Assembly (NCBI GenBank): GCA_027488375.1
Contig: JAIYBW010000002.1
Span: 527,929 to 591,928 of the forward strand
DNA from: Pseudomonadota bacterium
Lineage (GTDB): Bacteria; Bdellovibrionota; Bacteriovoracia; Bacteriovoracales; Bacteriovoracaceae
DNA: 64,000 nucleotides
Direction: 5' to 3'
Shown: piece by piece, positions 54,534-63,850 of the stretch
How the letters are laid out: the number at the start of each line of letters is the position of its first letter
Position numbering within the stretch: the stretch's first letter is position 1
The notes under the pieces: generated by a model
Told to the model about the DNA's origin: nothing
Seen by the model: only the letters and a program-made list of their open reading frames with translations
Database searches by the model: none
Position numbers and translations under genes: made by a program

Positions 54534-54989
54534 TTAGGCGTTTTCTACTTTTCCGCCAGCTTTTTTAATTAATTCTAAAGCTTTAGCAGAGAACTTTTCA
54601 ATGCCTTTGAAGGTAAGAGCTTTATTAAACTCACCCTTAGCAAGAATTTTTATTGGCATAGATTTATTTACACCGCTTAAAAAACCTTTATCGATAAGAG
54701 TTTCTCTTGTCACAACTTCGTTTTCAAATTTACCAGCGAGTTTTTCAAGATTAAGAACTGCATAATCAATTTTGAAAGGTGCATTTGAAAAACCAACTTT
54801 CGGTAGACGTCTGTAAAGTGGCATTTGACCACCCTCAAATCCGATACGGATTCCGCCACCTGTTCTAGCTTTTTGACCTTTATGACCCTTACCAGCTTGA
54901 GTACCTTGTCCAGATCCTTGACCTCGACCAATTCTCTTTGTGTTCTTGTGGGCGCCCTTAGGACTTTTTAGTGTTTTTAAAGTTAACAT
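54534..54989 (-). CDS. rplO: 50S ribosomal protein L15
   Basis: L15 is a late-assembly protein of the large subunit. The 151 residues begin LTLKTLKSPKGAHKNTKRIG, with the Gly-rich basic extension RGQGSGQGTQAGKGHKGQKA, GIRIGFEGGQMPLYRRLPKV and the globular C-terminal part. A typical L15. It lies 12 bases after rpmD and is followed by secY, the common spc order. Confidence 0.97.
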   Translation of the reverse strand: MLTLKTLKSPKGAHKNTKRIGRGQGSGQGTQAGKGHKGQKARTGGGIRIGFEGGQMPLYRRLPKVGFSNAPFKIDYAVLNLEKLAGKFENEVVTRETLIDKGFLSGVNKSMPIKILAKGEFNKALTFKGIEKFSAKALELIKKAGGKVENA

Positions 54990-55001
54990 ATAAAACCTCT
55001 A

Positions 55002-55181
55002 TTATTTAACAATCTCAAGCCACTGGATCATGGCTTTAATCATTCCGCGAACAGCTGGAGTATTCTCAAGTGTTTTTGTATGATTGATTTTTCTTAAACC
55101 AAGACCTTTGATTGTCGCTTTTTGTTTTTCAGTACAACCGTTTACGCTTCTTGTAAGCTTAACTGTTATTTGCTTATTCAT
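55002..55181 (-). CDS. rpmD: 50S ribosomal protein L30
   Basis: A 59-residue gene read directly from the minus strand: MNKQITVKLTRSVNGCTEKQ, then KATIKGLGLRKINHTKTLEN and TPAVRGMIKAMIQWLEIVK, the complete L30 fold. The ATG follows TTTAAGGTGAATT. It fits the rpsE-rpmD-rplO order, with 8 bases to the rpsE stop and 12 to the rplO start. Confidence 0.95.
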   Translation of the reverse strand: MNKQITVKLTRSVNGCTEKQKATIKGLGLRKINHTKTLENTPAVRGMIKAMIQWLEIVK

Positions 55182-55189
55182 AATTCACC

Positions 55190-55810
55190 TTAAACTTTTG
55201 TAGCTTTAGCCTTCATACGAAGACCTTTTGTATTAACTCCACGAACGTTAGCCACTTCTTCAAGAGATCTTAGGTTCTTAAGAGCTTTAAATGTTGCTTT
55301 AACAATATTGTGTGGGTTTGATCCACGAACAGACTTTGTTAGAACGTTTTTAACACCAGCAAGTTCAAGAATTGAACGGCAAGCACCAGCAGCCTTAATC
55401 CCTGTACCTTCACCGGCCGGTTTAAGAAGAACTTGACCAGCACCAAAAAGACCAAGTACTTCATGAGGAATAGTTCCATTCTCAATTGATACTTTAATCA
55501 TTTTTTTAGAAGCCTTCATGCCAGCTTTTCTGATTGCATCTGGAACTTCTTTTGCTTTACCAAGACCGTATCCAACCTTACCATTCTTATCACCTACAAC
55601 GATAAGAGCAGCAAACGAGAAACGACGTCCACCTTTTACAACTTTAGCAACTCTGTTTACAGCAACAACTCTTTCTTCAAGATCAGGATTTAAACCATCT
55701 TGAGCAGGCTTTTTTTCAGCCTTTGGAGCTCTAGCAGGACGCTTGCCTTTCTTATCGGCTTTCGCTTCTGTTTCATTTTCATTTGTGTCGATGTTATTTT
55801 CTTCGCTCAT
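55190..55810 (-). CDS. rpsE: 30S ribosomal protein S5
   Basis: S5 contributes to decoding accuracy and to mRNA unwinding at the entry site. After an N-terminal extension of about 43 residues rich in Lys, Ala, Glu and Pro (not typical of the short S5), the product shows [60 protein letters not shown] and [20 protein letters not shown]. 206 residues in all. It lies 12 bases after rplR. Confidence 0.96.
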   Translation of the reverse strand: MSEENNIDTNENETEAKADKKGKRPARAPKAEKKPAQDGLNPDLEERVVAVNRVAKVVKGGRRFSFAALIVVGDKNGKVGYGLGKAKEVPDAIRKAGMKASKKMIKVSIENGTIPHEVLGLFGAGQVLLKPAGEGTGIKAAGACRSILELAGVKNVLTKSVRGSNPHNIVKATFKALKNLRSLEEVANVRGVNTKGLRMKAKATKV

Positions 55811-55822
55811 AAGATCCCCTAA

Positions 55823-56197
55823 TTAAATTTGAATTCCATTTTCACGGATTGAGTCAGCAAGTGCTTTAATCACACCTGTATACTGCTTACCGCTTCTATC
55901 AAAAACAGCCTTACTTAGGTTGTTTTTCTTGAGCGTAGCTGCTACGGCAGCTCCAACTTTTTTTGCACCTTCAGCATTTGCATGATCTGCAGGCTTTTCT
56001 TTACCATATGTCTGGACAGAGAAAAGTGTTGCAGACTTAACATCGTCAATTGCTTGAACTCTTAAGTGCTTATTTGTTTTAGTTACACAAAGGCGTGGAG
56101 CTTCAGCAGACCCAATAATCTTTTTACGGATAGAGAGTTTACGACGATACTCTTTTGCTTTTGTTTCATTTTTAATTTTTGAAGTATTCTTTCTCAT
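55823..56197 (-). CDS. rplR: 50S ribosomal protein L18
   Basis: L18 binds 5S rRNA in the central protuberance. The 124 residues start with a basic tail (KNETKAKEYRRKLSIRKKII), then PRLCVTKTNKHLRVQAIDDV, the Ala-rich helix VGAAVAATLKKNNLSKAVFD and the end YTGVIKALADSIRENGIQI. Typical length. It lies 10 bases after rplF. Confidence 0.96.
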   Translation of the reverse strand: MRKNTSKIKNETKAKEYRRKLSIRKKIIGSAEAPRLCVTKTNKHLRVQAIDDVKSATLFSVQTYGKEKPADHANAEGAKKVGAAVAATLKKNNLSKAVFDRSGKQYTGVIKALADSIRENGIQI

Positions 56198-56207
56198 AAC
56201 TCACCTA

Positions 56208-56747
56208 TTATTTTTTAGCACCAGTTTTACCGGCTTTTCTGATGATCTTTTCATCAGTGTACTTAAGACCCTTTCCTTTATAAGGCTCAGGCTCACGGTA
56301 CGACCTAACTTGTGCTGCTACAAACCCAACGAGCTCTTTATCACATCCATAGATCTCAATTGTGTTCTTGTTAATCTTAGCTTCAATCCCTTTTGGAAGC
56401 TTATAATCAATTGCGTGCGAATAACCAAGGTTTAAAGTTAGAGTATTACCGGCAACTGCAGCCTTGTAACCTACACCATTAAACTCAAGAGTCTTCACAA
56501 AACCAGTCGTTACACCTGTAACCATATTACCAAGAATAGTTCTTGATAATCCCCAAAGTGCTTTCGCAGTTGTTGTGTTATTCGAAGGAGTAACGTTGAT
56601 GACCTTGTCTGCCTTCTCAATCTTTACTTCTTTACGAAAAGTGTAAGTCAAATGACCCTTTGGCCCTTTAACATCTACAACTGAACCACTAATTTTAATT
56701 TCTACTTTATCTGGAACGCCAATCGGCTTTTTACCAATACGTGACAT
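56208..56747 (-). CDS. rplF: 50S ribosomal protein L6
   Basis: L6 sits near the factor-binding site of the 50S subunit. ATG 56747 (MSRIGKKPIGVP) follows GGAGAGACTT and is preferred over the upstream start at 56759, giving 179 residues. The family blocks VDVKGPKGHLTYTFRKEV, GVTTGFVKTLEFNGVGYKAA and REPEPYKGKGLKYTDEKIIR are all present. It directly follows rpsH. Confidence 0.97.
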   Translation of the reverse strand: MSRIGKKPIGVPDKVEIKISGSVVDVKGPKGHLTYTFRKEVKIEKADKVINVTPSNNTTTAKALWGLSRTILGNMVTGVTTGFVKTLEFNGVGYKAAVAGNTLTLNLGYSHAIDYKLPKGIEAKINKNTIEIYGCDKELVGFVAAQVRSYREPEPYKGKGLKYTDEKIIRKAGKTGAKK

Positions 56748-56759
56748 AAGTCTCTCCAA

Positions 56760-57143
56760 TTACCAAATGTTACAAATAATTTCGCCACCAAGTTTAAGAG
56801 AGGCTGCTTTGCGAGAAGATATTACTCCCGCAGAAGTTGATACAATGGAAATACCAAGTCCACTTAGAACTCTCGGCATATCTGTGTACCCTTTATAAAC
56901 TCTTAATCCAGGTGAAGAGATACGTTTAATACCAACTATTGCGCCTTCTTTAAGACCAACTCTGATTATAATTTCAGAAGGAGACTTAGCAGCGATTTTA
57001 AAAGATTTAATGTAGCCTTCTTCTTTTAAAACACGACAAATATTAGCTTTCATTTTACTAGCAGGAATATCACACTTATCAAGACCCGCTTTATTAGCGT
57101 TGCGGATTCTTGTTAGCATATCTGCGATAGGATCAGTCATCAT
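56760..57143 (-). CDS. rpsH: 30S ribosomal protein S8
   Basis: S8 binds the central domain of 16S rRNA and, in many bacteria, represses its own operon by binding a similar mRNA site. The 127 residues begin MTDPIADMLTRIRNANKAGL and end with GISIVSTSAGVISSRKAASL-type S8 blocks and GGEIICNIW. Two ATGs lie in tandem (57143 and 57140); AAGGAGAA precedes them. It follows rpsN by 13 bases. Confidence 0.97.
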   Translation of the reverse strand: MMTDPIADMLTRIRNANKAGLDKCDIPASKMKANICRVLKEEGYIKSFKIAAKSPSEIIIRVGLKEGAIVGIKRISSPGLRVYKGYTDMPRVLSGLGISIVSTSAGVISSRKAASLKLGGEIICNIW

Positions 57144-57156
57144 AATTTTATTCTCC

Positions 57157-57462
57157 TTACCAGCTGGCCTTAGTCACACCAGGGATGAGACCATTGTTAG
57201 CAAGTTCACGGAACTTGTTACGGCATAGTTTAAAATCTCTATAAACTCCACGAGGTCTTCCAGTTAATTCGCAGCGATTGCGAACACGGTTCATGTTTCC
57301 GTTTCTTGGAAGCTTTTGAAGTTTTGCTCTTGCAGCCTCTCTTTCTTCTTCAGAAAGCTTAGGATCAATTGCTTTTTTTCTTAGCAAAGCAGCTTTAGGA
57401 GCTGTTGTCTTTGCTAATTTTAATCTTCTATTATTTTTAATGACTGCGCTTAAACGTGCCAT
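57157..57462 (-). CDS. rpsN: 30S ribosomal protein S14 (zinc-free long form)
   Basis: S14 is in the 30S head. The 101-residue length and the sequence [20 protein letters not shown] identify the long form without a CxxC zinc pair. The C-terminal [18 protein letters not shown] is the usual S14 end. The central part holds the family's [20 protein letters not shown]. It is placed between rplE (8 bases) and rpsH (13 bases). Confidence 0.97.
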   Translation of the reverse strand: MARLSAVIKNNRRLKLAKTTAPKAALLRKKAIDPKLSEEEREAARAKLQKLPRNGNMNRVRNRCELTGRPRGVYRDFKLCRNKFRELANNGLIPGVTKASW

Positions 57463-57470
57463 ACAACCTC

Positions 57471-58013
57471 TTATTTCTCTCTGAAAGGCATGCCAAATTG
57501 TCTTAACAATTCACGCCCTTCTTCATTGTTAGTTGCTGTTGTAACAAAACTAATTCCCATACCACGTATTTTATCAATTTTGTCGTAATCAATTTCTGGG
57601 AAAATAATTTGTTCTTTTAATCCCATTGTATAGTTACCCTTACCATCAAATCCCTTTGGTGAAAGACCGCGAAAGTCTTTTACTCGAGGAAGAGAAAGAT
57701 TGATCAAACGATCAAGAAACTCATACATTTTAGCACCACGAAGTGTTACAAATGCTCCAATTGCTTGACCTTGACGTAACTTAAATGAAGCAACTGATTT
57801 TTTTGCTTTTGCAGTTACTGGTTTTTGTCCAGTTACAGCAGAAAGCTCAGCAGCAATGCTATCTACGATTTTACCATTTGAAACTGCATCACGAGTAACG
57901 CTGTTTACAATGATTTTTTCTAATTTTGGGATTTGGTGGACGTTTCCATATTTGTACTTGTCCATCATCTTCTTTTTAATCTCAGTTTCATACTGAGCTT
58001 TTAAACGTGCCAT
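57471..58013 (-). CDS. rplE: 50S ribosomal protein L5
   Basis: L5 binds 5S rRNA and contacts the P-site tRNA. The 180 residues include [80 protein letters not shown] and the end [20 protein letters not shown]. Normal length. It lies 14 bases after rplX and 8 bases before rpsN. Confidence 0.97.
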   Translation of the reverse strand: MARLKAQYETEIKKKMMDKYKYGNVHQIPKLEKIIVNSVTRDAVSNGKIVDSIAAELSAVTGQKPVTAKAKKSVASFKLRQGQAIGAFVTLRGAKMYEFLDRLINLSLPRVKDFRGLSPKGFDGKGNYTMGLKEQIIFPEIDYDKIDKIRGMGISFVTTATNNEEGRELLRQFGMPFREK

Positions 58014-58027
58014 ATATGTAACCTCAA

Positions 58028-58339
58028 TTATTTAATTTCTGTTTTGCTTTTAACGGCAACTCTTGTGTTTTTGCCAGCAACATTTTTCACTGTAACTCTT
58101 GTTGGCTTTCCAGTTTTTGGATCCAATAGAGCGACATTACTGATATGGATGGCTTTTTCCATATCCACAATTCCGCCTTGCTGATTAGCTTGATTAGGCT
58201 TAATTGCTTTTTTTACAACGTTAACACCTTCAACAACAACTCTATTTGTTTTGAAGTTGATCGACTTGATCTTACCATTCTTTCCTTTGTCCTTCCCGGC
58301 AAGTACTTGAACAGTGTCATTCACTTTCAGCTTTTGCAT
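58028..58339 (-). CDS. rplX: 50S ribosomal protein L24
   Basis: L24 starts assembly of the 50S subunit and lies near the exit tunnel. The 103 residues have the KOW-type motif [40 protein letters not shown] and [20 protein letters not shown]. Typical length. It follows rplN by 25 bases. Confidence 0.96.
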   Translation of the reverse strand: MQKLKVNDTVQVLAGKDKGKNGKIKSINFKTNRVVVEGVNVVKKAIKPNQANQQGGIVDMEKAIHISNVALLDPKTGKPTRVTVKNVAGKNTRVAVKSKTEIK

Positions 58340-58364
58340 AGTCCCCTCTTTTTTTACACGCTGA

Positions 58365-58733
58365 TTAGAGCACTTCAGGAGCGAGTGAACAGATTTTTGA
58401 AAAATTCTTGTTTCTTAACTCTCTCGCGACGGGCCCAAAAATACGTGTACCTACTGGCTCATTATTTGCTGCAATAATAACCACACTGTTTGTATCAAAA
58501 TTAATATATGAACCATCATCTCTTCTTACTGGGTAAACAGTACGAACGATAACAGCTTTTTTAACGTCACCTTTTTTTACCTTGCCGCCAGAAATTGCTT
58601 GCTGAACAGCTACGACAATTACGTCGCCCACATTTGCGCTCATGTGCTTAGAACCGCCCAATACTTTAATACATTGTACTGTTTTAGCACCTGAGTTATC
58701 GGCTACATCTAATATTGATTGTTGTTGAATCAT
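58365..58733 (-). CDS. rplN: 50S ribosomal protein L14
   Basis: L14 contacts the 16S rRNA at the subunit interface. The 122 residues begin [20 protein letters not shown], continue with [20 protein letters not shown] and [20 protein letters not shown], and end [16 protein letters not shown], all typical of L14. It lies 11 bases after rpsQ. Confidence 0.97.
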   Translation of the reverse strand: MIQQQSILDVADNSGAKTVQCIKVLGGSKHMSANVGDVIVVAVQQAISGGKVKKGDVKKAVIVRTVYPVRRDDGSYINFDTNSVVIIAANNEPVGTRIFGPVARELRNKNFSKICSLAPEVL

Positions 58734-58744
58734 AAATTACTCCA

Positions 58745-58990
58745 CTACTTCTGAATTGAAACAAGTGACCATCTCTTTAATTTTGAGAATGGCTTTGATT
58801 CAATAATCGTCACTGTATCACCCATTGAAGCTTGTTCTTTTTCATCATGAACATGGAACTTCTTAGAAGTTGTAACGAACTTGTTATACTTTGGGTGCAT
58901 TGTTTTTCTTTCAACTTTTACAACAATTGTTTTTGCTGTTTTGTCGCTTACAACTTCACCAGTAAGTGTTCTTTTAAATGTTGTGCTCAT
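58745..58990 (-). CDS. rpsQ: 30S ribosomal protein S17
   Basis: S17 binds the 5' domain of 16S rRNA. The 81 residues include [60 protein letters not shown] and [15 protein letters not shown]. Typical bacterial length. It follows rpmC by 7 bases. Confidence 0.96.
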   Translation of the reverse strand: MSTTFKRTLTGEVVSDKTAKTIVVKVERKTMHPKYNKFVTTSKKFHVHDEKEQASMGDTVTIIESKPFSKLKRWSLVSIQK

Positions 58991-58997
58991 TTTTCAC

Positions 58998-59189
58998 CTA
59001 TTTCTTTTTTGCGTTTTTAGCAGTTAAAAGACGAGCAATCTCTTTTTTCAAAAGTTTTACAGTATGAGGCTTCTCAGTACCTGTAGTGAACTTATTGAAC
59101 TTCTTATGAAAAAGTTCAGTTTTGAGAGTTGCTACTTTCTCTGTTAATTCTTTATCGCTTAGCTTTGAAATTTCGCTGCTTTTTACCAT
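58998..59189 (-). CDS. rpmC: 50S ribosomal protein L29
   Basis: L29 lies near the peptide exit and helps bind trigger factor and SRP together with L23. The 63 residues are helical, with [40 protein letters not shown] and [15 protein letters not shown], the usual two-helix hairpin. It lies 21 bases after rplP. Confidence 0.94.
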   Translation of the reverse strand: MVKSSEISKLSDKELTEKVATLKTELFHKKFNKFTTGTEKPHTVKLLKKEIARLLTAKNAKKK

Positions 59190-59210
59190 AACTACCTCTA
59201 ATGATCCAGC

Positions 59211-59657
59211 TTATTCAACAGTTGTGGTTGGGGCATCTGCCGAAACCAGGTCTGCTTTAGATACGATTTTCGTTCTAACTGGAAGTTTATATTTTGCGAG
59301 TCTAAGTGCTGCATCGGCTGTTGCCTTGTCTACACCACCGATTTCAAAAAGAATACGGCCCGGCTTAACAACTGCTACCCACTCTTCTGGAGATCCCTTA
59401 CCTTTACCCATACGAACCTCTGCAGGCTTTTTAGACAAAGATTTATCTGGGAAAATTTTGATCCACATATTTCCGCCTCTCTTTGTTTCACGAGAGATGG
59501 CAATACGAGCAGCTTCTATCTGACGGTTTGTAATGAAACCGCAAGATAAAGCTTGAAGACCGTATTCACCGAAAGTGATGGTATTTCCTGAATTTGCAGC
59601 ACCAGTCATACGACCTTTCTGCATTTTTCTAAATTTTACTCTTTTAGGACTTAACAT
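59211..59657 (-). CDS. rplP: 50S ribosomal protein L16
   Basis: L16 helps organise the A and P sites of the 50S subunit. The 148 residues begin [20 protein letters not shown] and contain [60 protein letters not shown] and [12 protein letters not shown] short Ala/Thr-rich tail makes it slightly longer than usual. It follows rpsC by 20 bases. Confidence 0.97.
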   Translation of the reverse strand: MLSPKRVKFRKMQKGRMTGAANSGNTITFGEYGLQALSCGFITNRQIEAARIAISRETKRGGNMWIKIFPDKSLSKKPAEVRMGKGKGSPEEWVAVVKPGRILFEIGGVDKATADAALRLAKYKLPVRTKIVSKADLVSADAPTTTVE

Positions 59658-59677
59658 ATATTACCTCTAAATAACTA

Positions 59678-60304
59678 CTATTTATAGATCTCACCTTTAT
59701 AAACCCATACTTTAACGCCAATGATACCGTATGTAGTTTTGGCCTGAGCAGTGTTGTAATCAATATCAGCACGAAGTGTATGAAGAGGAACTTTCTTCTC
59801 GGCATAACCTTCTGTACGAGCAATTTCAGCTCCACCCAATCTTCCAGAACACTTTACTTTGATACCTTTAACGCCTGAACGGAAAGCAGAAGTCATCACT
59901 TTTTTCATCGCTCTTCTGAAAGCAACACGCTTTTCAAGTTGTTGAGCAATGTTTTCTGCAATTAATTTTGCTTCTGAGTCAGGACGCTTTACCTCAGCAA
60001 TATTGAAAAACAAAGGGCAGTTTGTAATTTTTTTAAGGTCATTACGAATTTTCTCAATTCCTGTACCTTTTTTACCAATGGCTACACCTGGTTTAGCTGA
60101 ATATACAGTAACTTTTACTTGGTCAGCAGTTCTTGTAATTTCAGTTTTGGCAATAGCAGCTTGAGCAAGTTCCGTATCGATATAATTACGGATTGCTAAA
60201 TCTTGTTGAAAAATTTCTGCATAATTGTTTTTTACGTACCAGTTAGAGTGCCATCCTTTGATGTAACCTAATCTAAAACCGTACGGATTAACTTTTTGTC
60301 CCAT
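59678..60304 (-). CDS. rpsC: 30S ribosomal protein S3
   Basis: S3 lies at the mRNA entry channel and has helicase activity with S4 and S5. The 208 residues begin [20 protein letters not shown], include the KH domain [40 protein letters not shown] and [20 protein letters not shown], and end with [12 protein letters not shown]. Standard length. It follows rplV by 17 bases. Confidence 0.97.
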   Translation of the reverse strand: MGQKVNPYGFRLGYIKGWHSNWYVKNNYAEIFQQDLAIRNYIDTELAQAAIAKTEITRTADQVKVTVYSAKPGVAIGKKGTGIEKIRNDLKKITNCPLFFNIAEVKRPDSEAKLIAENIAQQLEKRVAFRRAMKKVMTSAFRSGVKGIKVKCSGRLGGAEIARTEGYAEKKVPLHTLRADIDYNTAQAKTTYGIIGVKVWVYKGEIYK

Positions 60305-60321
60305 TTTAGTCGTTCCCCTGA

Positions 60322-60654
60322 TTAAGCTTCTTTAAGCGATAAAGTGATGTAACTTGATTTTTTACTAATTCTGTAAGCGCGACCTTGAGCTCTAGGCATT
60401 ATACGCTTAAGAGCAGGACCTTCATCAACCTTAACCACTTCTATGATTAGATTATCAAGATCATACTTCTTTGAATCAGCAGCGATTGCAAGACCACTAT
60501 TGATAAGTTTTGTAACTACAATAGCTGTCTCTTTCTTTTCGCAAAAACGAAGAATCTTTAAAGCTTCCTCAACTTTCTTTTTGCGAATCAAATCACAAAC
60601 CTGTCTCACTTTACGAGCAGAAGTTCCAACGTTGTTATTTTTAACTGTAATCAT
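60322..60654 (-). CDS. rplV: 50S ribosomal protein L22
   Basis: L22 lines the peptide exit tunnel. The 110 residues start with [20 protein letters not shown] (after a short N-terminal stretch) and include [20 protein letters not shown] and the tunnel loop region [20 protein letters not shown], followed by SSYITLSL. Typical length. It follows rpsS by 10 bases. Confidence 0.96.
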   Translation of the reverse strand: MITVKNNNVGTSARKVRQVCDLIRKKKVEEALKILRFCEKKETAIVVTKLINSGLAIAADSKKYDLDNLIIEVVKVDEGPALKRIMPRAQGRAYRISKKSSYITLSLKEA

Positions 60655-60664
60655 AATTTACCTC

Positions 60665-60952
60665 TTACTTGTCAGATGCGGCTTTTTTATCGCCAGCAGA
60701 GTGACCATTGAAAGTACGAGTTAAGGCGAATTCGCCAAACTTGTGTCCAACCATATTGTCTGTGACATAAACAGGAATAAATTTCTTTCCGTTATGAACA
60801 GCAAAAGTTAAACCAATAAAATCTGGAACAATCGTAGAACGACGTGACCATGTTTTAATGACTGTATTACCTTTAATATTCTTCTTGGCCTCAGCCGCTT
60901 TTTTGTAGAGATAGTTATCTACAAAAGGACCTTTTTTAATTGAACGTGCCAT
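60665..60952 (-). CDS. rpsS: 30S ribosomal protein S19
   Basis: S19 contacts the 50S subunit from the 30S head. The 95 residues start [20 protein letters not shown], and contain [40 protein letters not shown] and [20 protein letters not shown], the full S19 fold. It follows rplB by 10 bases. Confidence 0.97.
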   Translation of the reverse strand: MARSIKKGPFVDNYLYKKAAEAKKNIKGNTVIKTWSRRSTIVPDFIGLTFAVHNGKKFIPVYVTDNMVGHKFGEFALTRTFNGHSAGDKKAASDK

Positions 60953-60962
60953 TATTTACCTC

Positions 60963-61787
60963 TTACTTTCTTCTTTTTACGATGAACTTGTTAGTACGTT
61001 TGTTCTTTCTCGTCTTATATCCACGAGTTGGAAGACCCCAAGGAGATACAGGGTGACGTCCACCGGATGTACGGCCTTCACCACCACCATGTGGGTGATC
61101 TACTGGGTTCATAACAACACCGCGTACAGTTGGACGAATACCGCGATGACGGTTTTTACCAGCTTTACCGATATTGGCAAGTTCATGCTCAATTTTACCA
61201 ACCTGACCAATTGTAGCGCGACAATCAGCTTTAACTTTTCTTAATTCTCCAGACGGTAAACGAAGTAGAGCGTACTCCCCTTCTTTTGCCATAAGTTGAG
61301 CGTAGGAACCAGCAGAGCGAGCCATTTGACCGCCACGCTTTGGATTTAACTCAACGTTATGTACTAATGTACCAACTGGAATATCTTTTAAAAGTTTTGA
61401 GTTACCAGCTTTGATATCTGCATTGTCAGATGAAATTACAACATCTCCAACTTTTAGTCCGACTGGAGCAATGATATAAGCCTTCTCACCATCAGCATAA
61501 ACAACTAAAGCAATATTACATGTTCTGTTTGGATCATGTTCAATTGTCTTCACTGTTGCAGGGATATCAAGTTTTGATCTCTTGAAATCAATGATACGGT
61601 ATTTTTGCTTAGCACCGCCACCAATGTGACGAGTTGTAATTCTACCTTGAGAGTTACGGCCAGCAGTTTTTTTAAGTTTAGTCAGGAGTTTTTTCTCCGG
61701 AGCTACACCTTTAGTTACATCACCAGTTACAACAACCATTTCACGTTGTGATGGTGTGATTGGTCTGAATTTTTTTAAAGTTGCCAT
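60963..61787 (-). CDS. rplB: 50S ribosomal protein L2
   Basis: L2 is a core 23S rRNA binder needed for subunit joining and peptidyl transfer. The 274 residues include [60 protein letters not shown], and the C-terminal [20 protein letters not shown] with the conserved His of [10 protein letters not shown]. It follows rplW by 17 bases. Confidence 0.98.
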   Translation of the reverse strand: MATLKKFRPITPSQREMVVVTGDVTKGVAPEKKLLTKLKKTAGRNSQGRITTRHIGGGAKQKYRIIDFKRSKLDIPATVKTIEHDPNRTCNIALVVYADGEKAYIIAPVGLKVGDVVISSDNADIKAGNSKLLKDIPVGTLVHNVELNPKRGGQMARSAGSYAQLMAKEGEYALLRLPSGELRKVKADCRATIGQVGKIEHELANIGKAGKNRHRGIRPTVRGVVMNPVDHPHGGGEGRTSGGRHPVSPWGLPTRGYKTRKNKRTNKFIVKRRK

Positions 61788-61804
61788 CGTTTTAACCCTT
61801 TACC

Positions 61805-62095
61805 TTAGATACCCTTGAAGAATTCAATCTTCTGGCCGTCTTGGAGTTGAACATAAGCTTTTTTAGTCTTTGCAGATTTCTTAAAGCCTTTACCAGCACG
61901 TTTTGTTTTCCCAGGGAGAACAGAAGTACGTACGCTAAGAACTTTCACATCAAAAAACTTTTCAATAGCATTTTTGATATGATTCTTATTTGCTTTAACG
62001 TTAACAACAAATGAATATCTATTGAAAGCTTCAGTCTCTTTAGACGTCTTTTCAGTTAATAGTGGTTTAATAATTACATTTTCTAAACCCGTCAT
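61805..62095 (-). CDS. rplW: 50S ribosomal protein L23
   Basis: L23 lies at the tunnel exit and binds trigger factor and SRP. The 96 residues have VIIKPLLTEKTSKETEAFNR, YSFVVNVKANKNHIKNAIEK, FFDVKVLSVRTSVLPGKTKR and KKAYVQLQDGQKIEFFKGI. Typical L23. It starts 1 base after the rplD stop, so translation is coupled. Confidence 0.97.
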   Translation of the reverse strand: MTGLENVIIKPLLTEKTSKETEAFNRYSFVVNVKANKNHIKNAIEKFFDVKVLSVRTSVLPGKTKRAGKGFKKSAKTKKAYVQLQDGQKIEFFKGI

Positions 62096-62096
62096 C

Positions 62097-62714
62097 TTAC
62101 ACCAGCCTGCTAATTAATTTTTCAAAAGCACCTTTTTCAATGATTAGGTTTTCGAATTTAATTGCTTCGTAAACACTAAAACCATCAACAGGAGCATATT
62201 TAGCTTTTTCAAGGTTGCTAACAGACTGAAGAACTTTTTCATTCATTTCTGTAGTGATCACAAGCGCCGGTAAAAGCTTTCTTGAATCTAGAGCCTTGAA
62301 CATGTCTTTTGTTTTTCCAGTTGCTTCAATTTTCTCAACAATGTGAAGTTTTCCTGCTTGAAATTTATCAGCAAGAACAGAAGCAATTGCATTAAGCATC
62401 ATCTTCTTATTCACTTTTTGAGTATAATCACGAGGTACTGGACCGAATACTGTACCGCCTCCAGGCATTAAAGGAGAACGAGTTGAACCTTGACGGGCAT
62501 TACCAGTTCCTTTCTGCTTAAATGGCTTTTTACCACCACCAGAAACCATGGCTTTTGTCTTCGTCATCGCAGTTCCCTGACGACGACCAGCAAGTGTAGC
62601 TTTTACAACTTGGTGAACAACAGTTCCATTGATCTTCTCTGCAGAAAAATCAATATTGGCCTTAACAGAGCCAGTTTTTTCAAATTTTGTATTTAATAGT
62701 GCTATTTCAGTCAT
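62097..62714 (-). CDS. rplD: 50S ribosomal protein L4
   Basis: L4 lines the upper exit tunnel and represses its own operon in some bacteria. The 205 residues include HQVVKATLAGRRQGTAMTKT, KAMVSGGGKKPFKQKGTGNA, RQGSTRSPLMPGGGTVFGPV and PRDYTQKVNKKMMLNAIASV, the tunnel-loop block of L4. It lies 11 bases after rplC. Confidence 0.97.
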   Translation of the reverse strand: MTEIALLNTKFEKTGSVKANIDFSAEKINGTVVHQVVKATLAGRRQGTAMTKTKAMVSGGGKKPFKQKGTGNARQGSTRSPLMPGGGTVFGPVPRDYTQKVNKKMMLNAIASVLADKFQAGKLHIVEKIEATGKTKDMFKALDSRKLLPALVITTEMNEKVLQSVSNLEKAKYAPVDGFSVYEAIKFENLIIEKGAFEKLISRLV

Positions 62715-62725
62715 ACTTACCTACC

Positions 62726-63379
62726 TTACGCTTTCTTAACAGATTTCGCGATTTTTACGAATCCGTTCTTTGAGCCAGGGATCGAGCCTTTTACAAGCAT
62801 GTAACCAGCTTCTAAATTAACTTCTACCACTTGGATATTTTGTACAGTTGATGTTTCAACACCTAGATGACCTGGCATTTTCTTTTCTTTCCAAACTCGA
62901 GCTGGAGTCGCACGACAACCAATCGAACCTACGCGACGGTGAAAGTGTGAACCGTGAGCAGCTGGACCACCTTGGAAATTATAGCGCTTCATAACACCAG
63001 CAAAGCCCTTTCCTTTAGAAGGAGCTGTTACATCGATGTAAGTAGCAACTGGAAATTGATCAAGGGAAGCTTCTTTACCAACAGCATCTGCAGCAACTTC
63101 AGTTACTTTAATTTCTGCAAATTCAGAGAAAGATTTTTCGATGTTTGCTTTCTTGAGATGACCTTTAGCTGGAGCTGTAATGAGAGATTCTCTCTTCTCA
63201 TTGTAAGCAACCTGATAAGCAGTGTAGCCATCTTTTTCAGCAGTTTTAACTTGAGAAATCACATTCGGAATTAGTTTTACAACAGTGACTGGAACGTGAT
63301 TACCGTTCTGATCAAAGATTCTGGTCATGCCAGCTTTAACTCCGTAAAAAGCAGGCAGACTGATTTTAGCGTCTGACAT
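62726..63379 (-). CDS. rplC: 50S ribosomal protein L3
   Basis: L3 is an early assembly protein near the peptidyl-transferase centre. The 217 residues begin with a slightly extended SDAKISLPAFYGVKAGMTRI and include FDQNGNHVPVTVVKLIPNVI, RYNFQGGPAAHGSHFHRRVG, SIGCRATPARVWKEKKMPGH and LGVETSTVQNIQVV. GGAGGGCGA precedes ATG 63379. An 83-base spacer with hairpins separates it from rpsJ. Confidence 0.97.
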   Translation of the reverse strand: MSDAKISLPAFYGVKAGMTRIFDQNGNHVPVTVVKLIPNVISQVKTAEKDGYTAYQVAYNEKRESLITAPAKGHLKKANIEKSFSEFAEIKVTEVAADAVGKEASLDQFPVATYIDVTAPSKGKGFAGVMKRYNFQGGPAAHGSHFHRRVGSIGCRATPARVWKEKKMPGHLGVETSTVQNIQVVEVNLEAGYMLVKGSIPGSKNGFVKIAKSVKKA

Positions 63380-63444
63380 TCGCCCTCCACAGCATCACCC
63401 TCTCACAGGGATGCATTCATGGTTAATATTAGAAAAACAAAAAA

Positions 63445-63459
63445 AAACGTTTAGCGTTT
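63445..63459 (-). terminator. Short hairpin with T-run after rpsJ (possible attenuator)
   Basis: On the minus strand AAACG and CGTTT pair over CTAAA, followed by a T-run that makes nine T in all. It is 4 bases after the rpsJ stop. The stem has only five pairs, so it could reduce but hardly stop transcription into rplC. The rest of the spacer has an imperfect CATCCCT/AGGGTGATG stem. Confidence 0.35.
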
Positions 63460-63462
63460 ATA

Positions 63463-63771
63463 CTAGTACTTGATCTCTACGTCAACACCAGCAGAGAGAT
63501 CTAGCTTCATTAAGCTATCAACTGTCTGTTGAGTTGGTTCTACGATATCGATTAAACGCTTGTGAGTTCTCATTTCGAACTGCTCACGAGACTTTTTATC
63601 GATGTGTGGTGAACGAAGAACTGTATATTTATTAATTTCAGTAGGAAGAGGAACTGGACCAGCTACTCTTGCACCTGTATTTTTAGCAGTTTGAACAATT
63701 TCTTGAACTGATGCGTCAAGAATATTGTAATCATAAGCGCGAAGCTTGATTCTTAGTTTATTGGTTTTCAT
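63463..63771 (-). CDS. rpsJ: 30S ribosomal protein S10
   Basis: S10 is in the 30S head and, as NusE, also takes part in transcription antitermination. The 102 residues include [60 protein letters not shown] and [20 protein letters not shown]. Typical length. TTGGAGATTTC precedes the ATG. It follows tuf across a 79-base spacer, so tuf may share its transcript. Confidence 0.97.
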   Translation of the reverse strand: MKTNKLRIKLRAYDYNILDASVQEIVQTAKNTGARVAGPVPLPTEINKYTVLRSPHIDKKSREQFEMRTHKRLIDIVEPTQQTVDSLMKLDLSAGVDVEIKY

Positions 63772-63807
63772 GAAATCTCCAAAAAATTTTTTTTGACAAA
63801 TTAAGGC

Positions 63808-63836
63808 CAGAAAGGGCCTTTGTAAAGCCCCTTCTG
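63808..63836 (-). promoter_or_regulatory. Hairpin in the tuf-rpsJ spacer
   Basis: CAGAAAGGGC (63808-63817) and GCCCCTTCTG (63827-63836) pair with one mismatch. The T-rich stretch on the minus strand after it is interrupted (AATTTGTC...ATTTTTTGG), so it could be a partial terminator for tuf or a leader structure for the S10 genes. Confidence 0.4.
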
Positions 63837-63850
63837 TTATTTTTTTGACA

